Shown: piece after piece, positions 47,856-59,965 of the stretch
Numbering within the stretch: the first letter of the stretch is position 1
How the letters are laid out: each line of letters begins with the position of its first letter
Source of the DNA: Arctopsyche grandis
Taxonomy: Eukaryota; Arthropoda; Insecta; Trichoptera; Hydropsychidae
DNA length: 64,000 nt
Direction: 5' to 3'
Assembly: GCF_051622035.1 (NCBI RefSeq)
Contig: NC_135355.1
Coordinates: 29,916,986 to 29,980,985, forward strand
Notes under the pieces: generated by a model
Database searches by the model: none
What the model was told of the DNA's origin: nothing
Seen by the model: the letters and a program-made list of their open reading frames with translations, nothing else
Made by a program: the position numbers and the translations under genes

Positions 47856-48985
47856 GCCACGTGTACATATGTACATTCATACATAGACTATCTGAAAATA
47901 TAGCTTTAAGGAAGCTCTTAGTCTATGCATAGAATTTGTTGAGTAGAAATGCACCACTTTTCATCAATTTAAAAGTAATTATGATATTTAAATAAGGCAT
48001 AATATATTTATAAATACAAATATGCAGATAGAAAATATAACATTCGAATTCAATAAGTGTGTTGGCACGAACAATGCACATTGCACATTGCTCGTTTGTA
48101 ACCCCTGCAGGGTATGCACACCCCGGATCACGACCCAGGAAAAGTCTACATACTGTCTCCTTCGGATTAACCATTTCTGGTTTTGTTTGTTTAAGTGCGT
48201 TTTGCAACAACGACAATGATGCAACGCGGACATGCAACCGACCGCTCAATTCAAAATATTGTAAATCTAATAATATTATAAACATATACATATATGTATG
48301 TATATAAAATATAATTTTGCGCGGGGAACTTTTCAAATCGATTACCCCGTCTCGAGAGATTGAAAATTGCACCGGAGATGGACCCACTGCCGTCGCTGCC
48401 GCATTCTTTTGCACTTTTACGATGTAATGTGCAGGTAAGTACTCAGAATCGGACAAATATAATAAATTACATTTTGAAAGTCGGTTAAGACGCACAATTG
48501 AGACTTGGCTCACTCACCTGGTGGTTTCAAACACCCAGAAGTGTGTAATTTGCGCAGCGTAACGGCTCTACCATTGTCGCTAAAGCGTATCATTTGCTGA
48601 ATGTCAAAAGTGAGATCGAACAGCAAAATCCAGTGTGGATATTCAAATCTAGTACTCCTCGAGGTGGTAGACTTTGGAAAGTGTTCTATTTATTACAGGA
48701 TGTTTCCTAGATTTCCATCTTTAAGCATCATTCAGTAAATTGACTGTGCTTGTTCAAAAATGAAATAAGGCTTGGAAACTCTTCGTCTATTTCAAATAAT
48801 AAGACACGTCTGGTTAGGTCGGAAACCTCCTGCTCGCGAGCCGCAGGCGGTTCTTATATTAAGGCGAAACTACAAACATAAATTACACATTAGCAATTCA
48901 TAAATAAATCATAATATAATATGTAGTTTTATTCCATTTGATGTCTTCTAAAAATAATTTAATTTTGATAAATGTCTTTTGATGA
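47856..48985. other. Interval with exon-like patches on both strands
   Basis: The plus strand has an ATG at 48377 opening MDPLPSLPHSFALLRCNVQ, then a strong donor CAG|GTAAGT at 48433-48440. The minus strand is open from about 48690 to 48527 (FEYPHWILLFDLTFDIQQMI ...) and ends at donor CAG|GTGAGT. Neither matches a family that I recognise. Confidence 0.3.
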
Positions 48986-48989
48986 GATT

Positions 48990-49450
48990 TTAGGCGCAGA
49001 CCCACTGAATCGTACGTCTCGGCATGCCTAGGTAGACTTCAACTATTAGGGCGAAAACGCACGGCGATGAACATCACATCGTATGCATGGCTCCCCGCTG
49101 TGGGTGGTCTCCTACATTTCTTCAAATATGGGATACCCCGTTATCGATCACTGTCAACCAAGGAGAAATACAAGGATACAATTTTACCGAAAACATCCCA
49201 GAGGGTCATTTTGGAGTGGGGCGTGCTGGGCGTTCACGTTCACGGCCCATTTTTTTCGCATGTTTAAAAGTATCTAAAATAAAACCACGTGCCACGTGCA
49301 CCGCTGTGTGTTTTCACCCTTACTCATGTCACTGTTAAGTGGTATAATCTTATTATTTCGACAAGTTTTTCCTACATTTCTTCAAACATGGGAATCTGTC
49401 AAACCTATGTCAATACAAAGATAAAATATCACTCCAGGGAATGAGTTTTC
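48990..49450. repeat. Dispersed repeat family D, copy 1
   Basis: Two related half-units (about 49116-49280 and 49365-49450) share CTACATTTCTTCAAAYATGG and (T)GTCAA...ATACAAGGATA/ATACAAAGATA. Other copies are at 50940-51180 (inverted), 55165-55330 and 63770-63965 (inverted). Confidence 0.65.
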
Positions 49451-50371
49451 TTTTTTTTTACATGTGCAAAACTATCTAAAAAAACACACGTTTTACGTAT
49501 ACCACTCTGTGTTAGCTTTCAGAACCACCTTTCCAACATTTATAGAAGCCCTGTCTGCGGCGGAAGAAAGTTCTAATGTGTGCAACTTCCCAACCCAAAG
49601 TGTGTATGTAAGTATAGTATGTAAAATAATAGTAATAGTATGTCAGCATGCTCTGGTCGAGTTTAGAGATTAAAAATCTTCATCGGTCTTCGACACCGCA
49701 CAATCTTTCCAGTCGATCGGACACTTCTCCGATATAGCATGAGTGATGTTGACCGAGTTGCTCCACGACTAAGTTCCTGTTCGTCGTCGCCACAATGGAG
49801 CCTGACCTGATGCATGGCACAAGTCAGGCCGGTATTCGAGAACCTGGGACATGACATTCTCGTCGCGACGGTGACCGCTAACCAACCCGAGAAAAATGTG
49901 ACCTCAAGCTCAAGCAGACAGTGGTAAATCGCAAAATCAAAAAGTGCGTGTGTACCTACATCTTTCGACAAGACATTATCTTCGAGTCGTTATCTGCGTC
50001 TATTAAAAAACTCGACTAATGTAGTAGGTACGGCTGTACAGTTAAGCGGTCGTTTTGAATGTTTATTATGGCAAAAAATGACGGACGAAATCAAATGGCG
50101 TTTGACCGTTACCGTGTCGTTGAGCTACCGTGCTTCTTCTGCCGGTCAAGAATGGTAATTGCCCAAGTATGTAGAGCTCAATAATGTAGAAAACCTTTCC
50201 CGCGTGTCGTTAATCTGCAATCCCGGTGTTCAAAAATTAACGCAACCCAATGGCAGATGCGCTCTGAGAAAACCACATGTCCAAACTATGTAATAAACGA
50301 AGATTGGATGCAATTCGAAATTTCAGCGGTCAGAATGAAACAAATTTCAAGGAAGAATCACATGTACGTAT
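49451..50371. other. Gene-less interval
   Basis: No exon, transposon terminus or RNA gene was recognised. Base composition is more balanced at 49680-50200 than in the flanks. Confidence 0.35.
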
Positions 50372-50757
50372 ATACATACATACAGACGTGTGACACATTG
50401 GATGGACCACTAAGGTTAAATAATAAAACAGGCTACTGAATGGAAATATGAACAGAAATTTGTGAAATACAAGATTGAATATGCAAGTTAGGTTCAGGTC
50501 ACAGTGACCCAAGTTGAATTGAAAAATAAATGGGTCGAAGGTGGATGCAAAATCGGTCAATTAGTAGTTTTTTGACTGGTTTTTTTTTTATTTCACATAA
50601 GACTTTTTTTTTCTTTTCAACTTGTCTCACTACCTGAACCCTAACTAGCATATTCAATCTTAAATTTCAAAAATTATTTTTCATATTTGCATTCAGTAGC
50701 CTGTTTTACTATTTAACCTTAGTGGTCCATCCATTGTCACACGTCTGTACATATCAG
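50372..50757. mobile_element. Fold-back element, arms about 130-150 bp
   Basis: The left arm from ACAGACGTGTGACACATTGG through GGTTAAATAATAAAACAGGC and AAGATTGAATATGC is inverted in 50610-50757 (GTCACACGTCTGT at the outer end). The arms are imperfect (about 85-90% by eye). The central loop is about 100 bp. No target duplication was resolved. Confidence 0.75.
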
Positions 50758-50939
50758 CAGACTTAGGTCGGTGAAGATGCTGCTATAAAATAACAATAGA
50801 CCTCTTCATTGTCCGAGAAAGCAGGAGAGCAAAATGTTTGACAATAGCGAACCATTTTTTTTAGCCATTGTGTTTTTTTTATAATTTTGAGGTAGTTCTT
50901 CACATGCAAAAAAAATCTAGGACGCTTGATCTATACTAT

Positions 50940-51180
50940 GGCGATCCAGGCTTAAATTTACCCCCTGGAGTGTTTTTGGTGATCTTTTATCCTTGTATTG
51001 ACATAGGTTTGACAGTGATCAATAACGGTGATTCCCATATTTAAAGAAATGTAGGAAAAACTTGTCGAAATAATAATATTTTACAAATTTATAATGACAT
51101 GAAGATAAGCCTCTCATAGCTCGAGTCCACGAACACGTCCCGTACCGCTCTTTTGAGCGTGTTCTTAACATTAGTGTAGC
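50940..51180. repeat. Dispersed repeat family D, copy 2 (inverted)
   Basis: It carries CCTTGTATTGACATAGGTTT and TTCCCATATTTAAAGAAATG, the reverse complement of copies 1 and 3. Confidence 0.65.
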
Positions 51181-53059
51181 CAAGCATACATTTAGCATAT
51201 TAGGTATTGGGAATATTTAATCATTATACAAAAAAAAAACACAATTCTAATATGACTATTTTCGAATATGGAGGATTTTTGTTGGATTGCTCTCTTTTAA
51301 GAGATATGACCGTTTAAAAAAATGGGCAATTTTTACAGATTTTTGACTTTTGCGGTCTTCAAAATATGGTATTAATGTGCCAACAGTGAAAATATTTAAT
51401 CGCTAGTGGTAAATTTGGGAACAGATTAATGCATAAATATCTAATCGAGAAATCGAATTTGAACTATTCTGTAAATAACGCTTATGTATGTATATAGGTA
51501 TGCATAAGATTCAGCAAAGCTTTAATGTTTAAAAACGAAGCTGACTAAAATTAGTAGTTTCGTGAGGATTTTATCCAATGTATCAGTTCTCAATCTGTCC
51601 TCGAGGATGTTTCAAGTTTTAATAATAAATTTTAAGCAGATGAATCATCGGCAAAAAAACGGGAGACACATTAGCTCAGCTTAGCAAAAAGTTTCCATCG
51701 GGAATTTCCGGTATCACAGCTTACTATACGAATAGGTATTTTTCTTTGAGTCGTTGTTATAAAATTAAATAGATACGTTATATAAATATGCTCCAATTAC
51801 GATCACACGAGCTGACGTTTCTTCACTCTAGTTTGCGCAACTCAGATGCGTCCCATCGAACCGTTTCTCACGTTTTTCTGTCCACAAATGCCAACCGGTG
51901 GTATCCCAAAAGTTCTCACACCCATACCATTCAGTATTGACGTTGTTTGTCGAGATTCTGATCGAATATATCGCTCTGAAACGCAACTTCCTACTATTAT
52001 CGACACTATCAAAAAATAATGAACTGTTCTTATGTACAAATATATTCACAAACATTTGTATATTATGTAAATTAATAATTTAAAAAGTGGTAAGAAACTT
52101 CTTATTATCACGGGGCTCAAATCTTGGATAAATATTTTATTGTTATTTCGAGTATTTCGGTAAAATATTTCACATATTACCTACATATATATAATGTCGG
52201 TTGTTTCCTGTGAGATTCAAAACTCATTCTCTTTCCTATCTTACCAAAATCACAGTCACACAAAATCATTAAAACGTTTGCCAAAATAATAGAAACTATT
52301 TGAAATTGGAAAATGTTTACTTGGTTTACCATATCAATTAATCAGCATTTAGTAATTGTGTTATAGTGTGTTAATAATGTAAGAACAGACCCTAAAGTGA
52401 GGCGCGGGACGCGTTCGTAGACGACAGCAGTAAGAGGCGTATCTTCATGTGATTATTAAAGTTCTATTCATATCCATATCTGTTCCCTAATGCCTTTGTC
52501 TTGGGATCTTTGGGTTTCAACTCCCTGGCAAAGTGAAGAGATTTATTTCTTGGGAAACATTTCGTAAAATTACTTAGATGAGAGATTCACAATCCCGCTA
52601 TCCTGGAGAAACTAAAATTCTGGGCCCCGGAAAATCATAGAGTTTTAAGAAAACATGATATATTTTTTCGATGCCAGTTATGTTGAGTTGGTGGAACACA
52701 TCCTAAATAGCACGATATAAATTTTGCAATCTTATTTCTTTGTTTTTATTTTGTGTGCATATTTTTTACTTGATTTTTATTATTTTTTTATGATGTTTTT
52801 TTTATTTATGATTTTTATTATTTGTATTATAATCACATTGACGCTTTGGGGCAACCTGTCAAGTCTCTGTGGTATTGATTTTTTTTAAATAAAATAAAAT
52901 AAAATAATTAGCACACCACAGACCGACAAGTACGGAAAGTATTCTTTGATAAATTTAATATACTAAGAAGAAGAAATAAAGAGGTATGGAATTAGGATAG
53001 AGTGCATTTCGACGAATGAATGCTGTTTTTAAATCAAAAATGCCACTTTGCCTGAAGAA
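51181..53059. other. Gene-less interval
   Basis: It contains a fold-back-arm relative (about 51285-51400, TTTAAAAAAATGGGCAATTT and GACTTTTGCGGTCTTC, compare 10840-10890) and a retroelement-like 3' tail at 52848-52915. No gene was recognised. Confidence 0.4.
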
Positions 53060-53076
53060 AAACGTCTTCGATCAAT

Positions 53077-53270
53077 GTGTTTTGCCAGTGTGAAATTTGG
53101 ACATTGAACGCCAAGATGCTACACAAAGTCCAATGCACCCAAAGAAGTATGGAGGGCTGTATGTTTGGCATAACGAGGAAAGACAGGAAGCGGAACACGT
53201 GGGTGAGAAGTATGACAAAGGTAGTGGACATAATAGCTAGAAGAATGGACGAAAGGTGGAAGTGCTACAT
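53077..53270 (+). pseudogene. RTE-type LINE polymerase fragment
   Basis: The frame reads CEIWTLNAKMLHKVQCTQRS, then MFGITRKDRKRNTW and [10 protein letters not shown]. This is the region after the catalytic RT motifs in RTE-clade elements (C-E-(T)-WTL ... QR-x-ME ... G-I-T-x-x-DR). It joins unrelated sequence after RWK, so it is truncated at both ends. Confidence 0.7.
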
Positions 53271-53621
53271 ATATGTACAATGTACCAAAGAATACTTTCC
53301 GTACTTGCATGTTAATTGCAGCTGCCGGTCTGTGCTATGCTAATATGAATATGACCTTCGAATTTTTGGAAAATCTAGTGTAGAATATGAGCTCAATGGG
53401 TCACTGTTTGAAGAAGAGTATCTTCAAATGTCATACATTTTTTCATATCTTTATCTAAGTTATGTTATTAAAATACTTATCACTTCTTTCATTTCTACTA
53501 TTAATAAAATATATGAATGTTTAAATAAAATATAGTATATATGAATGTGTCCATAATCAATTTACCAAAGAATACTTTCCGTACTTGCTGGTTAAGTGCA
53601 GTTGCCGGTCTGTGCTATGCT

Positions 53622-55129
53622 CAGTGGCGGACTGGCCATACAAGCGAACATGCCCGATGGCATGTGGGCCCCACTATCTGTTAGAAAATATGGGCCCTCA
53701 GTAAAATTAAATAACTTTTTAACTATTTCACGTGTGTAAAAATGTATAGGATATTGCAACTTTAGGACCTAAAGTTTGGGTATTTCAACAAAACAAATTT
53801 CTTACGATATACACAAATAACTAATACCTGCTTTAACAGCCCAAGGATCGGTTAACTTTTTTTATTAGATTTGAAATGTAAGTTTCAACATTTGCGTGGG
53901 CCCTTTTGCCGGGCCTATTCCAACGTCAAGATTATGTATATACCAATACCTATGTAACAACTAACTACTGAAATAAAAATGGGAATAAACAAATTTTCGT
54001 GAATAATATAAACTGAATTGCTTAAAACAATTTTGATAGGACGATTCATCATCAACCAGCGATTTAAATTAACTTCATACTTTCAAAATAACATTTGATT
54101 ATACTTCGATGATATAGTAAGATTTAAATACACAATTTTAAACAGTTTCCGAATATAAAATCTATTCCTTATCTAGACACACCCATGTAAATAGAAATAT
54201 AGGATAGGGGCCCCCTCCCCAAAATCCCGATTTTCGATTAACATTAATTGAAAATATTATGCATTTTTTTCAGGGACGTAATTTGGGGGGGGGCATAGGG
54301 GGGCACTCGCCTAAATTAAGGAATAGTGTGAATTTAGAAAATATTATGAATTTAATGATTAATGAGATACTATGGATCTATGAATGCTACGTGTATTTCT
54401 TATGTATGTTACTTTTGGGTAACTAATAAAATAATCGCTGCTATGTGCTTTGAAAAAAAACAAAACAAAACTTTATCTAATGTTATTACGTACATAGATA
54501 AAGTGACAAGACAGTCGGTAGAAATTAAGTTAATTGATAGTTTTTTGGAGAATCAGTTTGATGGTCGATTAATGTTGACTATGTAAAGATTTGTGGAAAA
54601 AAATTTTCGCCTGCGGCGCTTTTTTCCCTTTTTACATAATATTTTTTTATAATTATTTTTTCAAAAATAAGCTTATTTTTTTCATATTTTATAACTCAAT
54701 AAGGTAAAGAATATTTTCCATTTTTATTCCGATATAAAAAAGATTTTTTGAAAAAAAAATCAATTTGACCAATCTTTGCCTGCCCTGCCCCCCAAAGAAA
54801 AAGCTGAAAAGACGTCCCTGATTGTTTTCTACCGAAAGTAAAAGCCGCTTTTATGCCGCATTCTTTTATGATGCATTATATTTACCTAGGACAAGGGTTA
54901 AAACGAAATATACAATATAATTTATGGATCTATTTTTCTTTTGCCATTTTTCTTGTACCTAAATTTGTTTATTCCCAATTTTGAAAAAAAAAAAATTTCC
55001 CTTGATTTTTAGCGTTATGGAAAGAAGAAAATTTTGTTATATGGGGGGGGGGGGACAAATTATTTTAACCCTGGGTGGGGCCCTCTTTGACTCCTGGCAT
55101 GCACTCATTTCAGTCCCAGTCCGCCACTG
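53622..55129. mobile_element. hAT-type element (1.5 kb), perfect 8-bp TSD, host of a nested hAT
   Basis: Ends CAGTGGCGGACTGGCCATAC and (inverted) CAGTGGCGGACTGGGACTGA, flanked by GCTATGCT at 53614-53621 and 55130-55137. The interior is AT-rich without transposase motifs and is interrupted by 54271-54820. The unoccupied target is preserved at about 53318-53361. Confidence 0.88.
54271..54820. mobile_element. hAT-type element (550 bp) nested in 53622-55129
   Basis: Ends CAGGGACGTAATTTGGGGGG and (inverted) CAGGGACGTCTTTTCAGC, flanked by ATTTTTTT (54263-54270) and ATTGTTTT (54821-54828), seven of eight matching. A G9 tract lies just inside the left end and C-runs inside the right end. Confidence 0.75.
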
Positions 55130-55164
55130 GCTATGCTAATATGAATATGACCTTAATTTGTACG

Positions 55165-55330
55165 ATAATGAGTATGTATTATTTCGATAAGTTTCTTCTA
55201 AATACATTTCTTTAAATATGGGAATCACTTTCAAACTAATGTCAATACAAAGATAAAATATCACCAAAAGTACTCCTGGGGATGAGTTTTACCAAGGATC
55301 GTGACGTTATAGATAAGGCGTGCTAGCTTT
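55165..55330. repeat. Dispersed repeat family D, copy 3
   Basis: It shares ATTATTTCGATAAGTTTCTT, AAATATGGGAATCAC and CAATACAAAGATAAAATATC with copies 1 and 2. Confidence 0.65.
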
Positions 55331-57654
55331 TGCAAAACTATCTAAAAAAACGTGCCGCATACCTACGTTTGTATGTATGTATGAAAATCGAAACACATTT
55401 TTAAAACTATATATAGTGAAACTCCCTAGACCTATGTACATACATATTTGACGTGTTATATGAGATCGATCTCTCGTTGATGTTGTATGGAATGGAATTT
55501 TTGTTAGGCTGAATACTAAGAAAAATTAGTGCATCATCTGTGGGATACTGTCGGGGTTAGTGTGTAAGTGGGTGGTTAACAGATTTGGGACCGCTTGGTG
55601 GTGATTTGTTGTGATTAATTTGACTGAATGCTGATTTTAGCCTATACCCGTCTAAAACCATATAGGTTAAAAGTATTTTTATAGGTTACTGGTTGTTTTA
55701 CCCGGCTTCGCTCAGTATTTGTAATATAAACAGCTTAAACATGGCGAATCTAATAGTAAATATTCATTTGTTTTTTTATTAAATTTATTTGAATTGAAAA
55801 AAATATATATCGAATCGAAACCATATCGAATCGTCGTCATTGAAACTTTAATTTGTTTTCGATGTTACCAACAAACCTTACATACTTACATACATACATA
55901 CATAGTTACAAAGTCTCTTTCGAATTTATATATTAGATTTTAAATAATTTTTTAATTTAATTTTTCGAACATACATACATATATAAGTGAATGAAGCATT
56001 AATAAAAAATAACAAAATGCCATTGTTTTATATAATAATTTTATTTAAGCGTATACCTATCTAGAATTCACAACTTTTAATCTTAATGTATAATAAATGT
56101 ATCAGCAACTACAATGTACTTTCAATCCGTCATCTTATATAATTTAGTTACAGGTCATTTATTATTATCATAATCTTGATATTTCACGGTAGGTGAAATA
56201 AATTGGAAATTACAACATCGTATTGACAATAATTAAGTGATGTTGCAATTTTTTTTTAATATTGATCACTCGATTGACTCAAGATGTTCTGATTTAATTC
56301 ATCATTTATTAAACATGCATACTGTAAATGCAATCCAATTCTAATTTTCCACAATTTCTCTCGTTCATTTGCCGCTTAATGGGCGCTGATAAAATTGCAC
56401 TTCCGGCATTAGAAAATGGAAATTGGCTCATTTTACCCCATCGCTACACAGTAGCTGATCGATCGATCTTTCTCGCCAATAACGAATTAATCTAGCATTC
56501 AGCAAACGTTTCTCGGATTATTTTGTCACAGACGACGGGAATGTGAATTTCGAAACGCGATTTGAATACTGATCGACTATCAATCGAAAAAAACAAAAAA
56601 AAAACGCATGCGTAACACAACAACAGGTAACAAACACTCTCTCCTGTTAAATTATTAAACATTTGGCTCGTTCTTGGCACCGCGCGTGATTTTTCCGTTT
56701 AGAAAGCGCCGAATTTCCACGCGTTGCATTATTTAGTTTTGCACTAGGTATGCAGATAAATATACGCGAATACCTGTGGTGTAGTTTTGTACATTTTACA
56801 CTGATGGTAGATTTATGACGCAATAAATAAACGTAATTGAATATGTCTGGATGTAGCGTAACCGCGTGCGCTCTACACACCTTTGCTTTGTGGCATTACG
56901 TGATATGGATCTCTACAGATTTATATTTATTTATAATATAATGGTGCTTGTAATAGATCACTTTATTAAATTAGTGGACACGGGGTGTGTGCACCTTTGC
57001 GTTCACCTGTAAAAGTTATTCTCAACCTTTTTGAATCTCATTGTGAATATCTTAGTACCAAAATTAAAGAGTAAACATGGATGTATGTATGTATGTAGAC
57101 ACTCTATTCTAAGTATTAATAATCTTCTTGAATATTTGCTGTAATAATATTGCATAGTGTACGTTGTGCTTCAAAAAATTCCTAGTGCCTCGTGTTTGAC
57201 TTTACTTCAGATAGAACCAAGAAAACTCAAGCCGGCAGTCGGTTTAAATATGGTTTTGACTAAAATTTTTTGAGGTAATTAACAAATTATGTTTTTAAAA
57301 ATAAAAATTAAAAAAAGAAAACAAATAAAATAGATAAAGGTCATTAGACTAGTAATTATTAAAAGACATCAAAACGTTGTAATTCACTTGAATGTGAATA
57401 AATGAAAACAAAAATATATTTAATTTAAAAAAAAACTAAAGTATTATAATAATAGTAGATAAAATAAAAATTTCAAATACTAAAATACAAAGTAGGGAAT
57501 GTCTTGTGCCTACAGCCAGGACCAATAAATAAAAACCAGCTGCAAATCAAAATTCGTTGCATACATACATCACATTCAATTATGAAAATAAGGATGAGAT
57601 CGAGCCAGAACCAGTCCCAGACAAATAGGTTAAAATAATCTACGCTCACTAATG
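55331..57654. other. Gene-less interval
   Basis: It includes the inverted Helitron-like repeat (55690-55770) and ACATACATACAT microsatellites near 55885. Unique-looking sequence with mixed composition at 56340-56900 has no recognised product. Confidence 0.4.
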
Positions 57655-58063
57655 TTTTTTTTGATTTTAAAATGCTTTTTATTATTACGAAATTATGTTC
57701 ACAATACATCTTATATCTATTTTAATAGCTACTGATCTACTGATCATTTTCTATTTTACAATTTAATTTAATTTGGTTATTAGTCACAGTATTATATTAT
57801 TCTAATGTTAATCTAAAGCATAATAGGAAAAAGAGCTCAAAAACCTATTTACAATCCTTATAAATGTTCATAATACATCTAATACATAATATTAATTAAA
57901 GACTCTCTAAAGTCGATGACCAGCAGATTGTGTTTAGGTAATCTGTGTTTATACCTGAAGGGTATAGACATTTTGTTGTAATCACCGAGACTCTTCACAA
58001 GTGTGTTAGTATGGTTATTAGTGATTCTGTCATAGAATCTACTGGTTAGTTTGTTAGTAATGT
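57655..58063 (-). mobile_element. 5'-truncated LINE copy with 12-bp TSD
   Basis: The 3' end of a Jockey-like non-LTR retrotransposon, almost identical to 59966-60375. It encodes the polymerase C-terminus (DITNKLTSRFYDRITNNHTN ... RYKRHRL-type end) and ends in an A-rich tail. It is flanked by CGCTCACTAATG at 57643-57654 and 58064-58075, the product of target-primed insertion. Confidence 0.85.
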
Positions 58064-58264
58064 CGCTCACTAATGTGGAAAATATCACATTCAACGATTT
58101 CATTGAAAAGTCGGATAGGAGCCATTCGATAAAGAACTGTGTTTATATATTACCACGATGCCTTTATATTTTACCCCTGAGTGACACCTATTGTATTAAA
58201 CTTGTACATACATATATTAATTTATAGACTATAATTAATTTGAAATCGTATTCAAATAAAGGTG

Positions 58265-58735
58265 ACAAATAGTAGGTAGGATGGTTTTGTTAATTTAATG
58301 AGGAACCGTTTCAACAATTAAATCAGCTAAATTGACAAACTCTCGTGAGAAACACAAATATCTAAGTCTGACCAGCAGCACTGCATAAATACTCCGAATA
58401 AATTCTATTAAATGAGGTCAACCCGGGGCTTGAACCTGGGAACCTCTCGATGGTTAGCATTAACGCAACCAGTGCCGGCCTTACACCTGATGGCGCCCTC
58501 GGGCAATTTTTTCTAAACACCCTTAGAAAGAACTTTCGCCTTTGGCGCTCTAATCTAAAATTCTGAATGGCTTTTGGTGCTCTAATTTTAAATTTTATAG
58601 CGCCTTTGGCGTATCGTTCGGCGCCCTAACTTATTTGGCGGCCTCGGGAGCCACCCGACCTAGCCCCCCCCCCCCCCCCCCTAAAACCGGCACTGAACGC
58701 AACCACCGAGCTTTTGGCAGATATGTTTTTGATAT
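58265..58735 (-). mobile_element. tRNA-derived SINE split by a MITE
   Basis: On the minus strand an A-box-like GCTCGGTGGTTG (58711-58700) is separated by the inserted MITE from a B-box GGTTCAAGCCC (58437-58427). The tail continues through AATAGAATTTATTCGGAGTA toward 58265. Removing the MITE and one duplication copy restores the usual A-box to B-box spacing of a tRNA-derived SINE. Outer limits are approximate. Confidence 0.7.
58470..58695. mobile_element. hAT-type MITE (226 bp), perfect 8-bp TSD, inside the SINE
   Basis: Ends CAGTGCCGGCCTTACACC and (inverted) CAGTGCCGGTTTTAGGGGGG, flanked by AACGCAAC at 58462-58469 and 58696-58703. A long C tract lies inside the right end. The terminus matches the left end of the decayed hAT element at 37555. 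Confidence 0.88.
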
Positions 58736-59558
58736 CTGAAAAATCGCTACGATAGATTTAAATTGATTATTGGTATATACTTATGAACATACATACATAC
58801 ATACAAAAGCTTTAAAAAATATATATAAAATTGAAAAATTGATTATTCTATTAAAATTTTGGTATTTTGGTTCATTGGGTGCGACAAAGCATTACATCAC
58901 TGGCCATTGACACATCAGAAATTACCCATCTCAATGCAACAATGCGGCAGTAAACCAGTATCCAAATCCGAGGACAATGCATCCCAATATTCCGCCGAAA
59001 TCGAATCCATCGCGACGTGCATAAAATTATGCAACGGTGCGAAAGGTTGTCGACCGCTGATCAGAATGCGCTTCCTCATTATAAAAGCCGAAAAGCGCGC
59101 GCACATCAAAAACGTGTCATCAATAAATGCACAAGCGCACACACGCTAACGAGAAATGCAATCGGCTAACTATAGCCATACTAAATGCCAACCAAGACGA
59201 AAACACGCTCATTATGCTGTTTTTTATGTCTACATTGTGTATTGGGTATGTGTATAAATCTTCTTTTTTTTTATTCTTAAATAAAAATTGGTTAATAAAG
59301 ATAAGAAGCCTAATATATGTAGAAGTTTAATATATTTAGGTATTTGTTTTTAGAATACTATGTTGTTTTGTTCGGAGATAAAGAGGGAGTCCGTAAAAAT
59401 TGTATTCCTCTACTGCAGCGTTTTTCAACTGGGGTCTTCGTAACCCCAGAACACTTCAAAAGAGGTACAAGCCAATAATATACTTTTGAGGTCGAATAAC
59501 AAACTCTAGGAAGCCAGTCGGAATAAAATATTAAAAATATTATGTTCTAGATTAATAT
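58736..59558. other. Interval between SINE and solo LTR
   Basis: A GC-richer patch at 58870-59170 is open on both strands without family resemblance. A one-ended hAT-like terminus (GCAGCGTTTTTCAACTGGGG) is near 59413. No gene was recognised. Confidence 0.4.
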
Positions 59559-59947
59559 TGTTGCGTAGGGTTAGTTCAGGATCCAAATGAAAGGCCAAGG
59601 TCGCTTCACAGCATTTATTGAATGATTCAGGAGGTCCACACGTAGCCAGCGCTCGCTCCAGAATAATCTGATATGGCGTATCTCCTTATAAATGACAAGT
59701 TACTCGCCACAGCTTCCCCGATCCATTTATGTATATATTGTTTAGGCACGTACAGTTTTAAGTTAGTCTCAAGCTTTCGCCCGGGTTCTGAGAATGCTTC
59801 CAATCCCGGAAGGTTACTTCAGCACCGGGATTGCGGTGCTGGGAATTTCCGATCCCGGGATCCCGGTGTCTCCACCGGGGTCTCCATCGTTCACCCCCGA
59901 ATGCACTTAGATAGCGGATACTCTCTATCTCGTGTTCCCACGTTACA
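59559..59947 (+). mobile_element. Solo LTR (389 bp), ATAT target duplication
   Basis: It runs from TGTTGCGTAGGG to CACGTTACA and is flanked by ATAT (59555-59558 and 59948-59951). Same family as the inverted LTR at 7327-7733. No internal retrotransposon domain is adjacent. Confidence 0.82.
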
Positions 59948-59965
59948 ATATTATCTTCAATATAT

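Noticed and set aside
58421-58711. Possible tRNA gene from B-box GGTTCAAGCCC
   Set aside because: No cloverleaf with acceptor pairing is visible and the A-box is displaced; better explained as a SINE head with an inserted MITE.
58859-59149. GC-richer 96-aa plus-strand frame as a gene
   Set aside because: Open on both strands, no recognisable motif, no splice or transcript support.
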